Both the position numbers and the translations under genes were made by a program. Positions 60,190-64,000 of a DNA stretch of 64,000 nucleotides are shown here, piece after piece. Each line of letters starts with the position of its first letter. Positions within the stretch are counted from its first letter, which is position 1. Under the pieces are notes generated by a model. It was given only the letters and a program-made list of their open reading frames with translations. It was not told where the DNA came from and ran no database searches. This DNA is from SIG307 sp964609025 (lineage in GTDB: Bacteria > Bacillota > Clostridia > Lachnospirales > Lachnospiraceae). The DNA lies in NCBI GenBank assembly GCA_964609025.1, contig CAZSQM010000007.1, positions 45,089-109,088 on the forward strand, written 5' to 3'.

Positions 60190-61069
60190 TTTTCCGAACG
60201 CCTCCCTTCTGACGGTTTCCAAGCACAAGAATGACTAAGAACAGCACCGCGGTCACCAGCTTCAATAAATTTGCCGGAAGGCCCAGACTGATTGCAATCT
60301 GGATACATACCTTGTAAATTACGCTTCCTACGACAACTGCGGTGGTACCCTTTACAAAGCCTCTTTCTTTAAACAGCGTCGTACCGATAATAACCGTTGC
60401 CAGACCGAATACCATCTGTCCGGTTCCCATGGTCGCCGAAAAGCTTCTCTGCTCATGGCACACAATACAGCCGGAAAGCGCAACAAGGGCATTTGCAATG
60501 ACAAGGCCTAAAATCTTTACTTTTCCCTTATCCTTTGCCAGAGAAGTTACCAGCACGTCATTATCGCCTACCGCACGAAGCAAAAGACCGTTCTTTGTCT
60601 TAAAATACAAATCCAGCAGCAGCTTAAACACAACTACCAGAAGAAATGCGACAATCAGCTTTCTCTGCAACAGCGTAAAACGGCCGAACAGCGTTTTCAC
60701 CGGCTCCGCGGTAAAGATTGTGTCAATGTCGCGGCCGACCGCAAGGTTGGAGCCTGCAATCTGCAAATTAATGGAAAACAGCGCCGTCATGGTAATAATG
60801 CCCGCAAGCAGGTCACGCACCCGAAAGCACACATGAATCACACCCGTTACCAGACCAGCAAGCGCTCCTGCCGCCATTGCCGCAAGTAACGTCAAATAAG
60901 GATTTGCACCGTTTACGAGAAGCACCGCCGTAATTGCCGCCCCCAGCGGGAAGCTTCCGTCTACCGTCAAATCCGGGAAATCCAAAATCTTATAAGTAAT
61001 ATAAATACCGTATGACAGCAGGGCGTAAATAAAGCCCTGCGTCACCGTGCTGATTATTAAGTCAAGCAT
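60182..61069 (-). CDS. trpY: ABC transporter permease of the TrpXYZ type
   Basis: A 295-residue permease of the branched-chain amino-acid/LivH-like superfamily with eight or nine hydrophobic segments, beginning QGFIYALLSYGIYITYKILDFPDLTVDGSFPLGAA, a segment typical of this subfamily, and ATVIIGTTLFKERGFVKGT near the end. It is 29 bases after trpX and overlaps trpZ by eight bases. Confidence 0.87.
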   Translation of the reverse strand: MLDLIISTVTQGFIYALLSYGIYITYKILDFPDLTVDGSFPLGAAITAVLLVNGANPYLTLLAAMAAGALAGLVTGVIHVCFRVRDLLAGIITMTALFSINLQIAGSNLAVGRDIDTIFTAEPVKTLFGRFTLLQRKLIVAFLLVVVFKLLLDLYFKTKNGLLLRAVGDNDVLVTSLAKDKGKVKILGLVIANALVALSGCIVCHEQRSFSATMGTGQMVFGLATVIIGTTLFKERGFVKGTTAVVVGSVIYKVCIQIAISLGLPANLLKLVTAVLFLVILVLGNRQKGGVRKNA

Positions 61070-61098
61070 CCTTCTGCCCCAATCTGTATTTAATCAAT

Positions 61099-62067
61099 TT
61101 ATTTCTGAGATTCAATTGCCTTCTCTGCAACATCTGCCGGAACGGTGATTCCCATCTCGGCAATCGCTGATGAATTAATATAAATGCCATACTCGGCAAT
61201 CGTTTCATACGGAATTTCGGAAGCCTTTGCCTCGCCCTTTAATACCTTTGCCGCCATTGCGCCGGTCTGACGCCCAAGCTCGTAATAATCAATGCCTGCC
61301 GCAGCTACACAGCCAAGGGTTACCTGCTCTACTTCACTGCCGTAAATCGGAATGCCTGCTTCGTTTGTTTTCTCAAGCACCGAAGAAAGTACACCGACTA
61401 CATTGTTGTCCGTCAGGTTCGAGAAGCAATCCACCTTTCTGCTGATTAACGTATCTGCCGCCTGGGTTACTTCGGACTGTGCCGTTACCCCTACTGCGTC
61501 AATCGTAAAGCCGTAATTTCCTGCCTTTGCCTGATACTCCTCGATTGCGGACACGGAATTCGGCTCGCTCGTGGTGTAAATGATACCGATGGTCTTTGCC
61601 TCCGGCTGCAGCTTGCGGATTAAATCCAGCTGTGCCTCTACCGGAAGTTTGTCGGACGTACCGGTAATATTGCCCTTATCTAACTTTGCCTTTACCGGGT
61701 CGGTAATGGCGGTAAAAATCACCGGAATATCCTTATCCTCGGCTGCCGCAAAGCAGGCCGTTGCCGCATTGGTTGCAATCGCGCACATCAGCGTTACATC
61801 GTTTGCGGAAAAGTTCTGTGCAATCTGCGTACAAATGTTATCGTCAAAACCTGCGTTCTGATAATCTACCGTATAGTCCGTTCCCTCTACCAGACCGGCG
61901 TCCTCAAGTCCTTTCAAAAAGCCCTCGCGGCAGTTGTCCAGAGAGCCGTGCTCTCCGTACTGGCTGATGCCGATGACCGGCGTTTTCTTTTCTTTGCAGG
62001 CTGCGCCTCCGAATACCATCGTTGCTGCCAATGCTGCACAAATTACTCTTTTCATTGTCTTCTTCAT
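61099..62067 (-). CDS. trpX: ABC substrate-binding lipoprotein of the TrpXYZ type
   Basis: A 322-residue PF04392-type binding lipoprotein: signal peptide with lipobox GGAAC (about C24), then VIGISQYGEHGSLDNCREGFLKGLEDAG, NFSANDVTLMCAIATNAATAC, IPVIFTAITDPVKA and TIGIIYTTSEPNSVSAIEEY. Members of this family with T-box leaders transport tryptophan or tyrosine. It is the first gene of trpXYZ; the T-box leader lies about 540 bases upstream, across a tandem repeat and an assembly gap. Confidence 0.87.
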   Translation of the reverse strand: MKKTMKRVICAALAATMVFGGAACKEKKTPVIGISQYGEHGSLDNCREGFLKGLEDAGLVEGTDYTVDYQNAGFDDNICTQIAQNFSANDVTLMCAIATNAATACFAAAEDKDIPVIFTAITDPVKAKLDKGNITGTSDKLPVEAQLDLIRKLQPEAKTIGIIYTTSEPNSVSAIEEYQAKAGNYGFTIDAVGVTAQSEVTQAADTLISRKVDCFSNLTDNNVVGVLSSVLEKTNEAGIPIYGSEVEQVTLGCVAAAGIDYYELGRQTGAMAAKVLKGEAKASEIPYETIAEYGIYINSSAIAEMGITVPADVAEKAIESQK

Positions 62068-62251
62068 ACTACTTTCCTCCTGATTTTTGTTCTGCTTTCC
62101 GCTTCATTCCTTTGCGTGCCGGCTCGCGCTCCGCACGTCCCACGTCTACACTCCGTTCCGGTCGGCGCATGACCAAGGGTCTACATTTCATTTCGGTCCG
62201 GCCAGTACCAACGTCCACTGGACGTTGTGGCCCCACCGGACCTTGTGCGCC

Positions 62252-62545
62252 CTCGTGACTTCGTCACTCGGTCGTGGGCGCGTTCGCATGCGCTCTTCTT
62301 ATCTTTGCGTGCTGGCTCGCGCTCCGCACGTCCCACGCACCTCGTGACTTCGTCACTCGGTCGTGGGCGCGTTCGCATGCGCTCTTCTTATCTTNNNNNN
62401 NNNNNNNNNNNNNNNNNNNNNNNNNNNNNNNNNNNNNNNNNNNNNNNNNNNNNNNNNNNNNNNNNNNNNNNNNNNNNNNNNNNNNNNNNNNNNNCGCACG
62501 TCCCACGCACCTCGTGACTTCGTCACTCGGTCGTGGGCGCGTTCG
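62252..62545. repeat. 89-base tandem repeat interrupted by the assembly gap
   Basis: The unit begins CTCGTGACTTCGTCACTCGG and recurs at 62252, 62341 and 62511. Units 1 and 2 are 89 bases apart and nearly identical. It contains the stems GTGAC/GTCAC and GCATGC. A partial unit (GCTCGCGCTCCGCACGTCCC) also occurs at 62120, before the array. The N run hides at least 19 bases of this unit, plus any whole number of further units. The flanking 62068-62251 holds no gene that I can support. Confidence 0.88.
62395..62494. other. assembly gap (100 N)
   Basis: Exactly 100 N, the conventional length for a gap of unknown size. It falls within the 89-base repeat, which probably caused the assembly break. 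Confidence 0.98.
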
Positions 62546-62591
62546 CATGGTTTTCAACATTCGGAAGCAAGCTTCCATGTTGAAAACCATG
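62546..62591. repeat. perfect long hairpin
   Basis: CATGGTTTTCAACAT - inner GGAAGCAAGCTTCC - ATGTTGAAAACCATG. The 15-base outer arms match perfectly. It would form in the leader RNA between the T-box terminator and trpX. Confidence 0.9.
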
Positions 62592-62609
62592 CTCACTTTG
62601 CCAGCACGC

Positions 62610-62656
62610 AAAAAGTCCCGCCCCATGTACTATACGCTAGCTACATGGGACAGGAC
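62610..62656 (-). terminator. T-box-controlled terminator
   Basis: On the minus strand GTCCTGTCCCATGTA - loop - TACATGGGGCGGGAC followed by TTTTT. The 5' arm begins directly after the T-box sequence, as required for the competing antiterminator. Confidence 0.9.
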
Positions 62657-62905
62657 TGGAATTTCCTGCGGTGCCACCCATCTTGGTGATATTTCACCCT
62701 CTCTGTTTCGCACTATCATGCGAATCGTACTGGTAACGGGCTACGTCCCCGTCGACTGCTACTTGCTCCGGCACTGCCAAAGTGTTCGGTCGCCCTCCTA
62801 AGTCCATTCCCCTGCGGTCCGACTGCTGCAATTCCACCGTCTGCAACTCTCTGATAGCTTCTCCAACAGGCTACTACTCTTAGTCATCGGTTTCTTGTTT
62901 TGTTG
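62610..62905 (-). promoter_or_regulatory. T-box riboswitch leader, candidate specifier UGG (Trp)
   Basis: The minus-strand transcript has the stem I elements AGAGAGTTGC and GGTGGAATTGC, a candidate specifier UGG followed by A at 62804-62806, the T-box core GGGTGGCACCGC (62668-62679) and then the terminator hairpin with a U run. In the core the tRNA-end pairing bases are UGGC, which fits a tRNA with discriminator G73, as bacterial tRNA-Trp has. Uncharged tRNA binding would favour the antiterminator and expression of trpXYZ. Confidence 0.88.
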
Positions 62906-62911
62906 AAACTG

Positions 62912-62940
62912 ATTTTAGCACCGGGGGATATAAATGTCAA
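62912..62940 (-). promoter_or_regulatory. sigma-A promoter of the T-box/trpXYZ unit
   Basis: On the minus strand, TTGACA (62935-62940), 17 bases, TAAAAT (62912-62917). Confidence 0.85.
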
Positions 62941-62970
62941 TCCTTTTTTTATTTTCTTCACCAATTTTCC

Positions 62971-63187
62971 TATGCCCCGCCGCCGGCTTCTCTGCGGGGC
63001 ATAATTTGCAATTTCTTCTCTCTATGCCCCGCCATAAACCTTCCTACAGGGCATTTTTTGCAATTTCTTCTTCCTATGCCCCGCCGCCGGCTTCCCTGCG
63101 GGGCATAGTTTGCAAATTTTCTTCCCTATGCCCCACCGCCGACTTCTCCGCGGGGCATTTTTTTGCAATTTCTTCTCTCTATGCCCC
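62971..63187. repeat. array of five 52-base hairpin units
   Basis: TATGCCCC starts at 62971, 63023, 63075, 63127 and 63180 (spacing 52, 52, 52, 53). Four full units each form a stem ATGCCCCGC / GCGGGGCAT with an 11-14 base loop, followed by a T-rich tract TTTGCAATTTCTTC. The last unit is partial and runs into the stop of the ABC-class ATPase gene. No spacer diversity is present, so it is not a CRISPR array. Confidence 0.9.
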
Positions 63188-63188
63188 A

Positions 63189-64000
63189 CTACAAAGTTCC
63201 GCAACTCTCAAAACGAACACCTCGCATCCGGTTCACGCACATAAGGATTTCCTCTTTTCTTACTTCGTCAAACCACCAGCCCCGGTAAACCGGATTCGAC
63301 ATCATCTGCTCCTGTTCCAATTCCGCAAATAACCGCCCGGCATATTCTTCGGATACAGTACGCAGATGCTCCGAACTCTCTTCCTCCTTCGACAGCATGT
63401 TTCTTACTACCCAGGCAAGAGAATGAAGCTGCTCATTACTCTTTAAGGACGGTACAGCCGTCATGTCGACAGAATATTCTCCGCAAAGGACCTTTTTACT
63501 GTCCTCTGTACATACTGTCTGTAGCAGAAGGGATTTTGTCCCCTGTCCGGGAAGTATCACCTTTCTTTCAGCTTCCGGAATATCCAAGTTCTCTCTCTCA
63601 TCTGTTCGCAATGTAGGTTTATTTACTTCTGTTGCAGCATCAGCAAGTTGTGCCAGTTCCTTTACTTCCATTGCAGCATCAGCAAGTTGTGCCAGTTCCT
63701 TTACTTCTGTTGCAGCATCAGCAAGTTGTGCCAGTTCCTTTACTTCTGTTGCAGCATCAGCAAGTTGTGCCAGTTTCTTTTCTTCTGTTGCAGCATCAGC
63801 AAGTTGTACCAGTTCCTTTACTTCCGTTGTAACATCCTCTGCAACATATTGCTTCATCAGAATCACGGTATCCGCAATCTTTAAATACTCTCCCGATCCG
63901 CCAATAACAAGGATGGCAGATACACCTTTTTGCTCCGTAATGCTTCGGATTCTGTCTGTAAACGGAATGATTACCTCATCCTTTACAATTCTTCGCATCA
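63189..64000 (-). CDS. predicted ABC-class ATPase, C-terminal part (runs off window)
   Basis: At least 269 residues of a protein I assign to the predicted ABC-class ATPase family (PF09818-like). The visible part has IPFTDRIRSITEQKGVSAILVIGGSGEYLKIADTVILM, which lies after the Walker B region in that family; the P-loop is outside the window. A 13-residue unit T-E-V-K-E-L-A-Q-L-A-D-A-A is then repeated five times where relatives have none that I know of. The C terminus has LAWVVRNMLSKEE and an Arg-rich end. The gene continues beyond 64000; its internal Met at 63998 should not be taken as the start. Confidence 0.75.
   Translation of the reverse strand, partial: MRRIVKDEVIIPFTDRIRSITEQKGVSAILVIGGSGEYLKIADTVILMKQYVAEDVTTEVKELVQLADAATEEKKLAQLADAATEVKELAQLADAATEVKELAQLADAAMEVKELAQLADAATEVNKPTLRTDERENLDIPEAERKVILPGQGTKSLLLQTVCTEDSKKVLCGEYSVDMTAVPSLKSNEQLHSLAWVVRNMLSKEEESSEHLRTVSEEYAGRLFAELEQEQMMSNPVYRGWWFDEVRKEEILMCVNRMRGVRFESCGTL
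63625..63830. repeat. 39-base tandem repeat within the ATPase gene
   Basis: GCAGCATCAG starts at 63634, 63673, 63712, 63751 and 63790, exactly 39 bases apart. The units are nearly identical in DNA and encode 13 residues each, predicted helical and acidic. Confidence 0.93.

Noticed and set aside
62181..62801. Frames crossing the N run
   Set aside because: They consist of tandem repeat, gap and T-box leader sequence.
62971..63187. CRISPR array
   Set aside because: Whole units including the intervening sequence are alike, so there are no distinct spacers.

Overview
The window looks like a chromosomal segment of an anaerobic Clostridia, most likely Lachnospiraceae. The evidence is the gene repertoire (DUF6062, Rex, MecA, a spore/cell-wall style NodB deacetylase and CwlD-like amidase, a T-box leader, a CIRCE element) and a large glucuronoxylan utilisation locus. 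I see no phage, integrase or transposase gene. No rRNA or tRNA gene was recognised. One 100-N assembly gap (62395-62494) sits inside a tandem repeat.

Layout. 1-2.9 kb: groES-groEL (groEL cut by the window edge) behind a CIRCE operator, then two zinc-ribbon-like genes (DUF6062, DUF2225). 2.9-9.7 kb: a NodB deacetylase facing a leftward run rex, acpS-nnr (one fused gene), alr, mazF, corC-like. 9.7-11.7 kb: a PfkB sugar kinase and a RelE/ParE-type toxin-antitoxin pair. 11.7-12.6 kb: structured non-coding repeats. 12.6-20.2 kb: a complete F-type ATP synthase operon (atpZ, atpI, B, E, F, H, A, G, D, C) whose c subunit carries the sodium-binding signature. 20.3-30.2 kb: DUF402, a DUF4143 ATPase, rpiB-tsaC, amidase, GH18 protein, two more copies of the structured repeat, a Ser/Thr kinase and mecA.

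30.2-58.4 kb is the xylan region. A leftward cluster begins with a 972-residue membrane-anchored binding protein carrying two carbohydrate-binding-like modules. It continues with two permeases, an NHL propeller/TPR protein, a Yip1 membrane protein, a DUF5696 lipoprotein, two more permeases, a second binding protein, a GH10-like lipoprotein with a lost nucleophile, an intracellular GH10 xylanase and a GH3 glycosidase. An AraC regulator and a double CBM22-like lipoprotein run rightward. GH43, CE15 glucuronoyl esterase, mannonate dehydratase and GH67 alpha-glucuronidase run leftward. Together they would bind glucuronoxylan at the surface, cut the lignin/glucuronate ester, import oligosaccharides, and finish them inside with GH67, GH10, GH43 and GH3; glucuronate would go on through UxuA. 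No transport ATPase is encoded here, so a shared MsmX-type ATPase elsewhere is implied.

58.4-62.9 kb: thioesterase, pncC and a trpXYZ-type amino-acid ABC transporter preceded by a T-box leader with candidate Trp specifier UGG. The T-box and trpX are separated by an 89-bp tandem repeat. 62.9-64 kb: an array of 52-bp hairpins and the 3' part of a predicted ABC-class ATPase with a 13-residue tandem repeat. I found many sigma-A type promoters with exact 17-bp spacers by eye; they are listed individually.
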